Source of the DNA: an uncultured Tateyamaria sp.
GTDB taxonomy: Bacteria > Pseudomonadota > Alphaproteobacteria > Rhodobacterales > Rhodobacteraceae
Direction: 5' to 3'
Assembly (NCBI RefSeq): GCF_947503045.1
Contig: NZ_CANNCF010000004.1
Location: forward strand, 372,001 to 436,000
DNA length: 64,000 bases
Of the stretch, positions 53,370 through 62,405 are shown piece after piece; position 1 is the first letter of the stretch, and each line of letters begins with the position of its first letter. The translations under genes were made by a program, and so were the position numbers. The notes under the pieces are model-generated. The model was not told the DNA's origin. It ran no database searches and saw nothing but the letters and a program-made list of their open reading frames with translations.

Positions 53370-54236
53370 GGCCTTGGGCCTGATCGGGCGGATCAGCCCT
53401 TCTTGCGCGACCGAGGCGATCAGGGTGCCATCCCGGTTGTAGATCATGCCCCGGTTGAACCCGCGCCCGCCACCCGACCATGGGCTGTCCATGGTGTAGA
53501 GATGCCAGTCGCTGAACTGGGCGGGGCCGTGAAACCAGATCGCGTGATCAAGGCTCGCCGACATCACTTTTCCGGTGAACCAGGTCTGCCCATGCGGGCG
53601 CAGGGACGAGCCCAGCAGGTTCATGTCGGACGCATAGGCCAGCAGGCAGTGTTGCAGCGCCGGGCTGATCCCTTGTGCTGCAGCCATGCGGAACCACAGG
53701 TGATTCACGTCATCTGCCGGTTCGGGCGCGAAAAAATCGCGCGGCGCCACCTCGCGGATGTCAATCGGGCGCGGGCGCAGGAATTCTTGGTGGTGTTTTT
53801 CGGGGATCTGGTCGACCACGGCGGCGCGCAGCGTGTCGCGATCCGCCAGCCCATCGGGTCCCGGCACATCGGGCATCGGGTGCTGGTGGCCCCACCCCTC
53901 TTCGTCCACGTGAAACGAGGCGGACATGTTCAAAATCTGCCGCCCGTGCTGGATCGCCACCACGCGGCGGGTGGTAAAGCTGCCCCCGTCCCGTGCGCGA
54001 TCCACCTGATAAATCACCGGAATTTCCGGATCACCCGGACGGATGAAATAGGCGTGCAGCGAATGGCACAACCGGTCCGTCACCGTTTGATAGGCCGAGG
54101 CCAGTGCCTGCCCGATCACCTGCCCGCCAAAGATGCGGGTCGAGGTCTCACCCCCCTGCCCGGTGCCGCGAAACAGGTCAACCTCCAGTGGCTCAACCCG
54201 CAAAAGATCCAGCAATGTGTCATGGGCGTCGGTCAT
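53367..54236 (-). CDS. tesB: Acyl-CoA thioesterase II (TesB family)
   Basis: A 289-residue double hot-dog enzyme that hydrolyses acyl-CoA to fatty acid and CoA. IFGGQVIGQALASAYQTV near residue 34, SLHAYFIRPGDPEIPVIYQV near 60 and DRARDGGSFTTRRV near 80 are typical. The catalytic Asp is expected in SLDHAIWFH near 227. It is the last gene of the acyl-CoA cluster on this strand, about 37 bp after the serine hydrolase. Confidence 0.94.
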   Translation of the reverse strand: MTDAHDTLLDLLRVEPLEVDLFRGTGQGGETSTRIFGGQVIGQALASAYQTVTDRLCHSLHAYFIRPGDPEIPVIYQVDRARDGGSFTTRRVVAIQHGRQILNMSASFHVDEEGWGHQHPMPDVPGPDGLADRDTLRAAVVDQIPEKHHQEFLRPRPIDIREVAPRDFFAPEPADDVNHLWFRMAAAQGISPALQHCLLAYASDMNLLGSSLRPHGQTWFTGKVMSASLDHAIWFHGPAQFSDWHLYTMDSPWSGGGRGFNRGMIYNRDGTLIASVAQEGLIRPIRPKA

Positions 54237-54273
54237 GGCGTGGCCTCGTTCGTTCGGGTCTGCCCCTTGCCTG

Positions 54274-55476
54274 TCACATCAGCGCGCCCTGCACCAGCGC
54301 CTTGAGTTCGGCGCGCGCAGGTGTTGCTGACGAGGGGCTGAGTTGCGTGAACAGCACCGCGGTGATGTCGTGCACCGGGTCGATCCAGAAAAACGTCGAG
54401 GCCATACCGCCCCAGCTGAAATCACCCACCGAGCCCGGCACACCGCTTTGCGCCGGGTCCAGCACCACCGCCCCGCCGATGCCAAATCCCATGCCGCGCA
54501 TGGGCTGTTCGGCAAAACTCGCAGGACCAAGGCTTGCGATATCGGCTGTCAGATGGTTGCGCATCATGAACGCCGCAGTTGCTGGCGAAACAATCCCCTG
54601 CCCGCCTGTGCGCATCGCTTCGGCAAAGCTCGCGTAGTCGTCGATTGTGCCCACCAGACCGCCGCCGCCGCTGAGGCAAGTGGGCGCGAAAAAGGGCGAG
54701 CCATTCGCATCATCGACAACCCGCAAATCGCCCTCGGCCTGCGCCCCGGCCCCCAGATCCATCGCATCGCCCGACAGGCGGGTGTAAAGTGTGGCAAAGC
54801 GGTCCGCTTGGGACGCGGCGACCGCGAACCCGGTCTCGCTCATGCCCAGCGGTTCAAGGATGCGCTGACGCAACACCGTGTTCAGCGACTGCCCGGTCAC
54901 CACTTCGATCACCCGCCCGATCACGTCGATGCCCACCGAGTACTCCCACCGCGCGCCGGGCTCAAAGGCCAGCGGCAGCGCTGCCAGCGCGGCGCAGCTT
55001 TGCGCCAGCGTGCCTGCGCGCGGCGCAAAGGTCAGATCGCGTTCCGCCATTGCCACCGGGACCAGACCGGGATTGAACGCATAGCTCAACCCCGACCGGT
55101 GCGTCAGCAACTGGTGCAGCGTTGGCGGCGCGCAAGGTGTGACCTGATCAAGGCGGCTGGCCCCGTCGATCAAGGCATGCGCATCGCCGAACTCCGGCAG
55201 AAACCGCGAAAGAGGCGCATCCAGATGCAGCGCGCCTTCTTCCACCAGCGTCATGAGCGCAAGCGAGGTCACCGGTTTCGTCATCGAGTAAATCCGCGCC
55301 ACCGTATCGCGCACAAAGGGCGCACCGCTGTCGATATCGCGCAGGCCCTGCGCGTCAAAGAACACCTCGCGCCCGTCCTGAAGGATCAGCACCGACAGCC
55401 CGGCAAAGATGCGCGCGTCCACGTAACGCGCCGCCCATGTCCGGATACGCTCCAGCCGCGCAGGTTCGAGTTTCAT
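54274..55476 (-). CDS. Serine hydrolase (class C beta-lactamase family)
   Basis: A 400-residue protein of the beta-lactamase/D-Ala-D-Ala carboxypeptidase-like esterase family. The SxxK motif is SMTK near residue 64 (ARIYSMTKPVTSLALM), and the second motif YSV near 160 replaces YxN (WEYSVGIDVIG). FSWGGMASTFFWIDP near 355 supplies the third. No signal peptide is visible, so a cytosolic esterase role is likelier than beta-lactam resistance. It lies four bases downstream of the phosphotransferase gene. Confidence 0.9.
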   Translation of the reverse strand: MKLEPARLERIRTWAARYVDARIFAGLSVLILQDGREVFFDAQGLRDIDSGAPFVRDTVARIYSMTKPVTSLALMTLVEEGALHLDAPLSRFLPEFGDAHALIDGASRLDQVTPCAPPTLHQLLTHRSGLSYAFNPGLVPVAMAERDLTFAPRAGTLAQSCAALAALPLAFEPGARWEYSVGIDVIGRVIEVVTGQSLNTVLRQRILEPLGMSETGFAVAASQADRFATLYTRLSGDAMDLGAGAQAEGDLRVVDDANGSPFFAPTCLSGGGGLVGTIDDYASFAEAMRTGGQGIVSPATAAFMMRNHLTADIASLGPASFAEQPMRGMGFGIGGAVVLDPAQSGVPGSVGDFSWGGMASTFFWIDPVHDITAVLFTQLSPSSATPARAELKALVQGALM

Positions 55477-55480
55477 CGCC

Positions 55481-56509
55481 TCACCCCCGGTCCAGCGCCT
55501 TCAGCCCGTTGGCCGCAAAGACCGGCACCAGCGTACCCAACTGCCGCGCCTTGGCGGGGTTGGAGGCATTGCCGTCCTGCGCCCGGCGCAGCACCCCCTG
55601 AATGATCGCCGCCATGCGGAAAAAGCAAAAGCCGAGGTAATAGCCAAAATTGTCGATGCGCGGCAGCCCGCGCCGCTCACAATAGGCGGCGATAAATTCG
55701 GCATCCGACGGTAGACCAAGAGGCTCACGATCAACGCCCATCAACCCGCGCCCCTGATTGCCCGGCGGCAGTTGCCATTGCATTATGACGGACGCCAGAT
55801 CAGCAAACGGGTGGCCGATGGTGCTCAGCTCCCAATCGAGCACGGCCAGACAGCGCGTGCCTTCAGCCTCGAAAATCATGTTGTCGATCCGGTAGTCACC
55901 ATGCACCAGCGTGCGCTGCCCGTCGTCGTCCGGCATCTCGTCGACAAGGCGGTCCATCAGGGTGTTCATGTCCGGCAGGTCCTGCGTTTCCGAGGCGCGG
56001 TATTGCTTGGACCAGCGCCCGACCTGGCGTTCCAGATAGTGCCCGGGCGATCCGTAATCAGACAGGCCCACTGCGTCGATATCCACATCGTGCAGCGCCG
56101 CGAGCACCCGGTTCATGTCGTCGATCACAGCCGTCCGCTCGGGTGCTGCGACCCCTTGCATCAGCGGTTCGTTGAAATTGCGCCCCTCCACGTGGTCCAT
56201 CACGTAGAAATCCGAGCCGATCACGTCCGCATCTTCACACAGCACATGTACCCGCGCGACCGGCACTTCGCTGCCAAAGAGGGCGCGCTGCACGCGAAAC
56301 TCGCGATCCACCGCATGGGCGGATTTGAGCAACTGCCCCGGCGGCTTGCGTCGCAGCACGTAATTGCCCGCGCCGGTTTTCAGCAGGAACGTGGGATTGG
56401 ACTGCCCCCCTTCGAACTTTTGCGCCGTGATGGGGCCGTCAAACCCCGGCAAATGGTCACGCAGATAGGTGGCAACGGCCCCGGTATCGAGGGTCTGTGT
56501 CTCAGTCAT
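55481..56509 (-). CDS. ACAD10/LvaA-type phosphotransferase (APH fold)
   Basis: A 342-residue kinase of the aminoglycoside phosphotransferase fold. FEGGQSNPTFLLK near residue 27 is the nucleotide site and VLRRKPPG near 47 holds the Lys. The catalytic loop is LVHGDYRIDNMIF near 193 and the metal Asp lies in VLDWELSTIGHPFADLA near 215. This is the branch found fused to acyl-CoA dehydrogenase in ACAD10 and as LvaA of Pseudomonas. Those phosphorylate 4-hydroxyacyl-CoA so that it can enter beta-oxidation. ATG 56509 has GGAGG upstream. The gene overlaps the nitronate monooxygenase gene by 8 bp. Confidence 0.88.
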   Translation of the reverse strand: MTETQTLDTGAVATYLRDHLPGFDGPITAQKFEGGQSNPTFLLKTGAGNYVLRRKPPGQLLKSAHAVDREFRVQRALFGSEVPVARVHVLCEDADVIGSDFYVMDHVEGRNFNEPLMQGVAAPERTAVIDDMNRVLAALHDVDIDAVGLSDYGSPGHYLERQVGRWSKQYRASETQDLPDMNTLMDRLVDEMPDDDGQRTLVHGDYRIDNMIFEAEGTRCLAVLDWELSTIGHPFADLASVIMQWQLPPGNQGRGLMGVDREPLGLPSDAEFIAAYCERRGLPRIDNFGYYLGFCFFRMAAIIQGVLRRAQDGNASNPAKARQLGTLVPVFAANGLKALDRG

Positions 56510-57503
56510 CGGCACCTCCGAAATCGCGTACCAGCAGCGCCCCTGCGGCCGCGTATTCTTCTGCCATACGGTCCACAATGGCGCCCGCCGGACCGACAGA
56601 CTTGACCGCCCCGATCCCCTGCCCCGATCCCCAGATCGTCTTCCACGCCTTGGGCTTTGAGGACCCGGATGCAAAATTCATGGAACTGCTGTCTGCCTCA
56701 GGCAGGTTGTCCGGATCCATCCCTGCGTTTTCAACCGAGCCGCGCAGGTAGTTCCCCCAAACGCCCGTAAACAATGAGGAATAGACGATATCCTCCGCCC
56801 CCGACTCCACGATCATCTCTTTGTAGCCTACTTGGGCATTGGCCTCGTCCGTGGCAATAAAGGGTGATCCGACATAGCCGAAATCCGCCCCCATCGTCCG
56901 CGCGGCCAGCAGGGCCTGCCCCGTGGCAATGGCGCCTGACAAGGCCACAGGCCCGTCAAACCACTCGCGTATCTCCGCAACCAACGCAAAAGGCGATTGC
57001 TGGCCCGCATGGCCGCCAGCGCCCGCAGCCACCGCCACCAACCCGTCGGCCCCTTTGGCAATCGCCTTCCTGGCAAATGTGTTGTTGATAATGTCATGCA
57101 GCACAACGCCGCCACAGGAATGGGCGGCCTCGTTCACCTCGACGCGCGCCCCTAGTGAAGTAATCCAGATCGGCACCTTGTGGCGGGCACAAATCTCCAG
57201 ATCACGCTCCAGCCGCGTGTTGGACCGATGCACGATCTGGTTCACCGCAAAAGGGGCCGCCGGGCGATCCGGATGGTCCTGATTGTGGCGGTCCAGTTCA
57301 TCGGTTATCTGCGTCAGCCACGCCTCCAGCAACGGCGGCTCGCCTTCGCCCTCGCGCGCATTGAGGGCCGGAAACGAGCCCACAATCCCCGCCTTGCATT
57401 GGGCAATGACCAGTTCCGGCACCGAAATGATGAACAAAGGCGCTGCGATCATCGGAATGCGCAGGCCCTGCAATGCGGCAGGCAAGTGGCTCTGTTCCGT
57501 CAT
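56502..57503 (-). CDS. Nitronate monooxygenase family flavoprotein
   Basis: A 333-residue TIM-barrel FMN protein. IPMIAAPLFIISVPELVIA near residue 18, LVAVAAGAGGHAGQQSPFALV near 172 (phosphate and active-site His) and ALSGAIATGQALLAARTMGAD near 200 are typical. The family oxidises nitroalkanes or propionate 3-nitronate, but many members are misnamed enoyl reductases or quinone reductases. In this acyl-CoA cluster, an oxidoreductase of an acyl intermediate is possible. ATG 57503 is chosen. Unknown physiological substrate. Confidence 0.88.
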   Translation of the reverse strand: MTEQSHLPAALQGLRIPMIAAPLFIISVPELVIAQCKAGIVGSFPALNAREGEGEPPLLEAWLTQITDELDRHNQDHPDRPAAPFAVNQIVHRSNTRLERDLEICARHKVPIWITSLGARVEVNEAAHSCGGVVLHDIINNTFARKAIAKGADGLVAVAAGAGGHAGQQSPFALVAEIREWFDGPVALSGAIATGQALLAARTMGADFGYVGSPFIATDEANAQVGYKEMIVESGAEDIVYSSLFTGVWGNYLRGSVENAGMDPDNLPEADSSSMNFASGSSKPKAWKTIWGSGQGIGAVKSVGPAGAIVDRMAEEYAAAGALLVRDFGGADD

Positions 57504-57582
57504 GTCTCGTGCCACAGTCCATCCTTCTCTGATTTGAAAAAATCCCCGCCGGAGGCTCCGACATCCGCCACAGGCACCACGC

Positions 57583-58779
57583 TCACAGCACCTCGAACAG
57601 GCCAGCCGCGCCCATGCCGCCACCCACACACATGGTGCAAACCACGTATCGCACCCCGCGCCGTTTGCCCTCGATCAACGCGTGCCCGGCCATGCGCGCG
57701 CCGGACATGCCATAAGGGTGGCCAATGGATATCGCGCCACCGTTCACGTTCAATAACTCATCGGGAATGCCGAGCCTGTCGCGGGAATAGATCACCTGCA
57801 CCGCAAAGGCCTCATTGAGTTCCCAAAGGCCGATGTCATCCATCTTCAGCCCGTGGGCCGCCAGCAAGGGTGGCACGGCAAAGACAGGGCCAATGCCCAT
57901 CTCATCCGGTTCACACCCCGCCGCCCAGACACCCATGCAACGTCCCAGAGGTGTCAGCCCCTTTTTCTCGGCCAGCGTCGCCTCCATTACCACGGCGGCC
58001 GAGGCCCCGTCGCTGAGTTGCGAGGCGTTGCCTGCGGTGATGAAACCGCCCTCCTTGATGTGAATGCCGTCCCGGAACACAGGCTTCAGACCCGCGACGT
58101 TTTCATAAGCCGTGCCGGGTCGATTGCCCTCGTCCTTGGCCAGCGTCACCTCGTGATCCGAAATCTCCTTGGTCTCGCGGTCCTGCACTTTCATCACAGT
58201 GGTCAGTGGCACAATCTCGTCGTCGAACTTGTTCGCGTCTTGCGCTGCGGCCGTGCGGTCTTGCGATTGCACCGCATAGTGATCCTGCGCCTCGCGGGTG
58301 ACGCCGTAGCGCGCGGCCACCGTCTCGGCGGTTTCCAGCATGGTCATGTAGATTTCGGGCTTGTTCGCCTTCAGCCAAGGATCACCATGGGCGCGCATCT
58401 CATGCGTTTGCACCATCGACACCGATTCAACGCCGCCGCCGACCACCACGTCCATACCGTCCTGCGCGACCTGTTTGCTGGCCGCCGCGATCGCCATCAT
58501 CCCGCTGGCGCATTGCCGGTCCAGCGACATACCCGCAACACTCACGGGCAGCCCTGCCCGGATCGCCGCCTGACGCGCGATATTGCCCGCCTGATGGCCC
58601 TGTTGCAGTGCTGCCCCCAGCACCACGTCCTGCACCTCTCCGCCCTCAAGCCCTGCCCGCGCAACGGCTTGCGATATGGCGTGACCGGCCAGCGTCTGCG
58701 GCGGCGTGGCGTTGAACGCCCCGCGATAGGCCTTGCCGATAGGGGTGCGGGCGGTAGAGACGATGACGGCGTCGCGCAT
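57583..58779 (-). CDS. Acetyl-CoA acyltransferase (thiolase)
   Basis: A 398-residue thiolase. The nucleophile Cys is in [15 protein letters not shown] near residue 88, the catalytic His in [16 protein letters not shown] near 350 and the second Cys in [15 protein letters not shown] near 383. The start [20 protein letters not shown] is canonical. It may perform the last step of beta-oxidation or make acetoacetyl-CoA. It lies 80 bp before the nitronate monooxygenase gene and 90 bp downstream of an SDR gene, all on the minus strand. Confidence 0.95.
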   Translation of the reverse strand: MRDAVIVSTARTPIGKAYRGAFNATPPQTLAGHAISQAVARAGLEGGEVQDVVLGAALQQGHQAGNIARQAAIRAGLPVSVAGMSLDRQCASGMMAIAAASKQVAQDGMDVVVGGGVESVSMVQTHEMRAHGDPWLKANKPEIYMTMLETAETVAARYGVTREAQDHYAVQSQDRTAAAQDANKFDDEIVPLTTVMKVQDRETKEISDHEVTLAKDEGNRPGTAYENVAGLKPVFRDGIHIKEGGFITAGNASQLSDGASAAVVMEATLAEKKGLTPLGRCMGVWAAGCEPDEMGIGPVFAVPPLLAAHGLKMDDIGLWELNEAFAVQVIYSRDRLGIPDELLNVNGGAISIGHPYGMSGARMAGHALIEGKRRGVRYVVCTMCVGGGMGAAGLFEVL

Positions 58780-58814
58780 GGATCAGGTGTCCTTTTGGGT
58801 TGAGGATGCACGGC

Positions 58815-58855
58815 CCGGGCGCTGCCCCGGACCACGCGGAATGTCTTGCGAAGTG
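58815..58855 (+). repeat. REP-like hairpin repeat, copy 3 (decayed)
   Basis: CCCGGGC GCT GCCCCGG (58815-58830 region) then ACCACGCGGAATGTCTTGCG and AAGTGAACGG. The left arm has one stem mismatch and the downstream T-run is lost. It lies on the opposite strand sense to the flanking genes, between the SDR and thiolase genes. Confidence 0.55.
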
Positions 58856-58870
58856 AACGGGAAACGCAGC

Positions 58871-59758
58871 CTACCAGTCAAGGGCGACCCCCTTGGCCTT
58901 GGCGGCACGCAGGGCATATTTGCGGGTCTGGGCAAAGGCGTTTTCAAGGGCCTCGGCCCCTTCTGCGTCCGTGATCGCACTCCAATTTGCAGCCACCGAT
59001 TCGGGAGTGATCTCTCCCTCGATCAGCGTGCCAATGGTCTCGCGGATTTGAGTGACGGCAAAGGTGCCACCCCCCGCCGACAGGATTGTGCGGCTGGGCG
59101 CGTCGTCGCTCGCCAGAAACAGCACACCCGGCGTGATGGTCTCCGGGGCCAACAGGGCAAGGGCGGCTTCGGGCAACAACCCTTCGGTCATGGCCGTCGC
59201 AGCCGTTGGGGCCAAAGTGTTCACGCGGATATCGTCCCGCGCCCCTTCGAGGTGCAGCACATTCATCAACCCCACCATCGCCGCCTTGGCGGCCCCATAA
59301 TTCGCCTGGCCGAAGTTCCCGTACAGCCCCGACCCCGATGCCGTCAGCACAATCCGCCCATAGCCCTGCGCCCGCATGATCGGCCAGACCGCGTGGCAGC
59401 ATTCGGCGCTGCCCATCAGATGGACGTCGATGACTTTGCGAAAATCGGCCATATCCATCTTGGCAAATGTCTTGTCGCGCAGAATGCCTGCATTGTTGAT
59501 CAGCACGTCGATGCGTCCCCAGCGCGCCATGGTTTGGGCAACCATATCGGCCACTGCCGCACCGTCAGACACATCGGCATTGTGGGTCATGGCCTGCCCA
59601 CCTGCGGCCTCGATCTCGGCCACCACGGCCCCGGCCCCCTGCCCCAAGTCATTGACGACAACCCGCGCCCCACGCGCCGCCAGCCCCAGTGCATGACAGC
59701 GCCCAAGGCCAGCCCCGGCGCCCGTCACGATGGCCACACGATCCTGAAACGAGATCAC
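58871..59758 (-). CDS. SDR of the multifunctional-enzyme-2 / 3-hydroxyacyl-CoA dehydrogenase type
   Basis: A 295-residue SDR. TGAGAGLGRCHA near residue 11, VVVNDLGQG near 34 (a hallmark of the 17beta-HSD4/MFE-2 hydroxyacyl-CoA dehydrogenase branch), NNAGILRDKTFAKM near 87, Ser in TASGSGLYGN near 138 and Tyr/Lys in YGAAKAAM near 152. It probably oxidises a (3R)-hydroxyacyl-CoA, fitting the MaoC hydratase gene at 63407. The next SDR gene lies three bases upstream, so they are cotranscribed. Confidence 0.92.
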   Translation of the reverse strand: MISFQDRVAIVTGAGAGLGRCHALGLAARGARVVVNDLGQGAGAVVAEIEAAGGQAMTHNADVSDGAAVADMVAQTMARWGRIDVLINNAGILRDKTFAKMDMADFRKVIDVHLMGSAECCHAVWPIMRAQGYGRIVLTASGSGLYGNFGQANYGAAKAAMVGLMNVLHLEGARDDIRVNTLAPTAATAMTEGLLPEAALALLAPETITPGVLFLASDDAPSRTILSAGGGTFAVTQIRETIGTLIEGEITPESVAANWSAITDAEGAEALENAFAQTRKYALRAAKAKGVALDW

Positions 59759-59761
59759 GCC

Positions 59762-60586
59762 CTAGCCCTCAAGGGCGGCGCGAAACAGGTTCGGCCCGCT
59801 CATCACCTGAATGCCACCCGAGACCGGCAACACCGCACCGGTGATGTAGGACCCGCCCTTGCCGCACAGGAACTGCAGGCAACCCGCGATGTCCTCGTCC
59901 CGACCCACACGGCCCAGCGGCACATCTTCGCCCACCTTGGCGCGCATGCCCTCATCGGCCGTGGCAAAAGCGGTCATCTTGCTCACAAACGGGCCCGGCG
60001 CCAGCGCGTTCACGGTGACATGATGTCCGGCCAGTTCCTTGGCCATGATCTTGGTCATATGCAGCACTGCCGCCTTCGAGGCCGCATAGGAATAGGCGCC
60101 GTCCCCAAGCGGTGCGTCACCCATGACCGAACCGACATTGACCACGCGCGCCGGATCGTCGGCGGTGCTGGACTTGATGAGCATAGGCAGCAGCAACTGG
60201 GTCAGATGAAACAGGCCCGCCACGTTCACATTCATCACTTTTTCCCAGGCCGCATGCGGGAACTGGCCCATGGGCGCGCCCCATGTGACGCCCGAATTGT
60301 TCATCAGGATGTGCAGGGCGTCCGCGCGGCCCGTCACCTCTTTGACCAGCGCGTCAATCCCCGCTTCTGATCCGACATCACCGGCAAAGCCCTCGACACT
60401 GCCGGGCCCGTCCATGGCATTCAACTCCTCCGCCACGGCGACGCAGGCATCACCCTTACGGCTCGCGATCAGCACACGCGCACCTGCCATCATCAGCCCC
60501 GTGGCGGCCATCCGCCCGATTCCGGTGGCACCGCCCGTGACCAAGGCCACCTTTCCTGACAATGAAAACAGTGTGTTAGGGTCCAT
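59762..60586 (-). CDS. Short-chain dehydrogenase (3-oxoacyl reductase-like)
   Basis: A 274-residue SDR with TGGATGIGRMA near residue 18, VLIASRKGDA near 40 (Arg-Lys suggests NADPH), MNNSGVTWGAP near 96 and Ser/Tyr/Lys in VGSVMGDA and YSYAASKAAV near 165. It resembles RhlG-type beta-ketoacyl reductases. ATG 60586 has AGGAGA upstream. It heads the minus-strand acyl-CoA operon and is divergent from a quinone reductase-type gene, 137 bp apart, where the shared promoter should lie. Confidence 0.92.
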   Translation of the reverse strand: MDPNTLFSLSGKVALVTGGATGIGRMAATGLMMAGARVLIASRKGDACVAVAEELNAMDGPGSVEGFAGDVGSEAGIDALVKEVTGRADALHILMNNSGVTWGAPMGQFPHAAWEKVMNVNVAGLFHLTQLLLPMLIKSSTADDPARVVNVGSVMGDAPLGDGAYSYAASKAAVLHMTKIMAKELAGHHVTVNALAPGPFVSKMTAFATADEGMRAKVGEDVPLGRVGRDEDIAGCLQFLCGKGGSYITGAVLPVSGGIQVMSGPNLFRAALEG

Positions 60587-60723
60587 GTCGTGTCTCCTCT
60601 GGCTTTGGTCTTGTCGCAACGTCGCCCCGCGCACCGCTTTACAGTTGCGCTGGCTGCGGCCACGCTGCCCGCAAAGGCAGGTGTAGTGTACCCTTGCCGT
60701 CACGTCACGAAAGAGATCAGCAC

Positions 60724-61719
60724 ATGCACGCAATGCTCAGCAAGTCACCCGGCGGCCCCGACACATTGGAATGGAGCACGCTGCCCGATCCAGAGCCGAA
60801 AAAGGGCGAGGTGCGGATCGCGGTCAAGGCGGCAGGTGTGAACTTTCCCGACACGCTGATCATCAATGATCTCTACCAGATCAAACCGCCCCGCCCCTTT
60901 GCGCCGGGCGGCGAAGTGTCGGGTGTGGTGGATGCGTTGGGCGACGGGGTGACCCACCTCAGCATCGGCGATCCAGTCATCGCCATGACTGGCTTTGGCG
61001 GTTTTGCGACCCATCTCTGTGTGCCCGCTGCAGCCTGCCTCAAGATGCCCGAAGGCATGCCGTTTGACGAGGCCGCCTGTTTCGTTTTCACTTATGGAAC
61101 GTCCCATTACGCATTGAAAAACCGCGCAGAATTGAAATCAGGTGAGACGCTTCTGATCCTCGGGGCGGCTGGCGGCGTGGGGGCTGCGGCCATCGAACTC
61201 GGCAAGGCCGCAGGCGCGCGGGTGATTGCGGCGGTCAGTTCGCAGGACAAGGCAGATTTCTGCACCGACCTCGGCGCGGATGCCACGATCATCTACCCCC
61301 GCACAATGGACCGCGCCGCGCAAAAGGCGCTGTCGGCTGAGATCAAAAATGCCGCCGGTCCGAACGGTGTCGATGTGGCCTATGACGCTGTGGGCGGGGA
61401 TTACGCCGAGCCTGTGATCCGTTCCATGGCCTGGGGCGGGCGGTTTCTGGTTGTGGGCTTTCCCGCAGGCATCCCAGCCATCCCGCTCAACCTTGCCCTG
61501 CTGAAATCCTGCCAGATTGTGGGTGTATTCTGGGGCGCATCGATCTACCGCGAACCTGCAGAGCACATGAAAAACATGTCAGAGCTCTTTGATATGTATA
61601 GCAAAGGCCAGGTCAAACCGCGCATCTCGGCTAGTTTTCCCATGCAGGACGCGGCACAGGCGCTGGCCCTCATGTCCGACCGCCGCGTGCTGGGCAAGGT
61701 GGTCCTGACCGCCCCCTAA
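60724..61719 (+). CDS. NADPH:quinone oxidoreductase-type MDR enzyme
   Basis: A 331-residue zinc-less medium-chain reductase. VNFPDTLII near residue 40, PFAPGGEVSGVVDALG near 58, and the dinucleotide site ILGAAGGVGAAAIELGKA near 145. No catalytic Cys/His zinc cluster is present. The enzyme may be a quinone or enoyl-CoA reductase; the substrate cannot be told. ATG 60724 is the likely start. It converges with the phosphatase gene, the two stop codons overlapping by four bases. Confidence 0.92.
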   Translation: MHAMLSKSPGGPDTLEWSTLPDPEPKKGEVRIAVKAAGVNFPDTLIINDLYQIKPPRPFAPGGEVSGVVDALGDGVTHLSIGDPVIAMTGFGGFATHLCVPAAACLKMPEGMPFDEAACFVFTYGTSHYALKNRAELKSGETLLILGAAGGVGAAAIELGKAAGARVIAAVSSQDKADFCTDLGADATIIYPRTMDRAAQKALSAEIKNAAGPNGVDVAYDAVGGDYAEPVIRSMAWGGRFLVVGFPAGIPAIPLNLALLKSCQIVGVFWGASIYREPAEHMKNMSELFDMYSKGQVKPRISASFPMQDAAQALALMSDRRVLGKVVLTAP

Positions 61720-62378
61720 AGGTGGTCAAGGTGTTGCACCTCGTTGAATCCGCGCACCACCATGCGTTCGTCCTTGATCACAAGGCGGCTGATCGACCCG
61801 TTGGCGGCACCCAGAAAGGCAAAGGGCTCTGACCCGGTGGCCATGGCAAGGGCCGCGCCGATCACACCGCCATGCACAAAGACGGCGACGGATTCGTCCG
61901 CATGGGCGCGCGCGATGTCCATCAGCCCGCGCCGTACCCGGCCAAAGAACGCCTCACGCGACTCGGCGCCGGGAATGGCCGCCCAATCCTGTTCGGCAAC
62001 AACTTGCATGTAAACCGGATCCTGCGCGGCTGCCTTGATACGATATAGCCCGCCATCCCAGTCGCCCAGATGCACCTCGTGCAGGTCCGGGTTTTCACGC
62101 AGCTCCAAACCCAGATGCCGCGCCAGTGGTGCGGCGGTCTGCTGCGTTCGTATCAGCTTTGTCACATAAAGCGCTGCAAACGCTTCTCTTTTCAATCTCT
62201 CACCTACGGCCACGGCCTGCGCTTCACCCGCCGGATGCAGCGCGGGGTCGCCATGCCCATCCTTCATCGGGAAATCGATGCCGGGCCGCGCAGGCGCGCT
62301 TTCGCCATGGCGGATCAGGAACAGGTCTGCCGCCCCGGGGGGTGGCGCATAGCGGGGTTGGCGGTATTCTGTGCTCAT
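61716..62378 (-). CDS. Histidine phosphatase family protein
   Basis: A 220-residue phosphoglycerate-mutase-like phosphatase. The catalytic His is in FLIRHGESAPAR near residue 22, the second Arg in LIRTQQTAAPLARHLG near 85 and the second His in VAVFVHGGVIGAALAMA near 172. The substrate is unknown. ATG 62378 gives the domain start; a longer upstream frame overlaps the divergent MDR gene, whose start is only 27 bp away. Confidence 0.9.
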   Translation of the reverse strand: MSTEYRQPRYAPPPGAADLFLIRHGESAPARPGIDFPMKDGHGDPALHPAGEAQAVAVGERLKREAFAALYVTKLIRTQQTAAPLARHLGLELRENPDLHEVHLGDWDGGLYRIKAAAQDPVYMQVVAEQDWAAIPGAESREAFFGRVRRGLMDIARAHADESVAVFVHGGVIGAALAMATGSEPFAFLGAANGSISRLVIKDERMVVRGFNEVQHLDHL

Positions 62379-62405
62379 ACCCCCTCTATATGTCGGAGCC
62401 CACCC

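Noticed and set aside
54274-55476. Class C beta-lactamase giving antibiotic resistance
   Set aside because: No signal peptide, an altered YxN motif and an acyl-CoA gene context favour an esterase-like serine hydrolase.
54343-55605. Plus-strand frame of 420 codons opposite the serine hydrolase
   Set aside because: It has no domain, and the minus strand carries the SxxK hydrolase with good starts and operon spacing.
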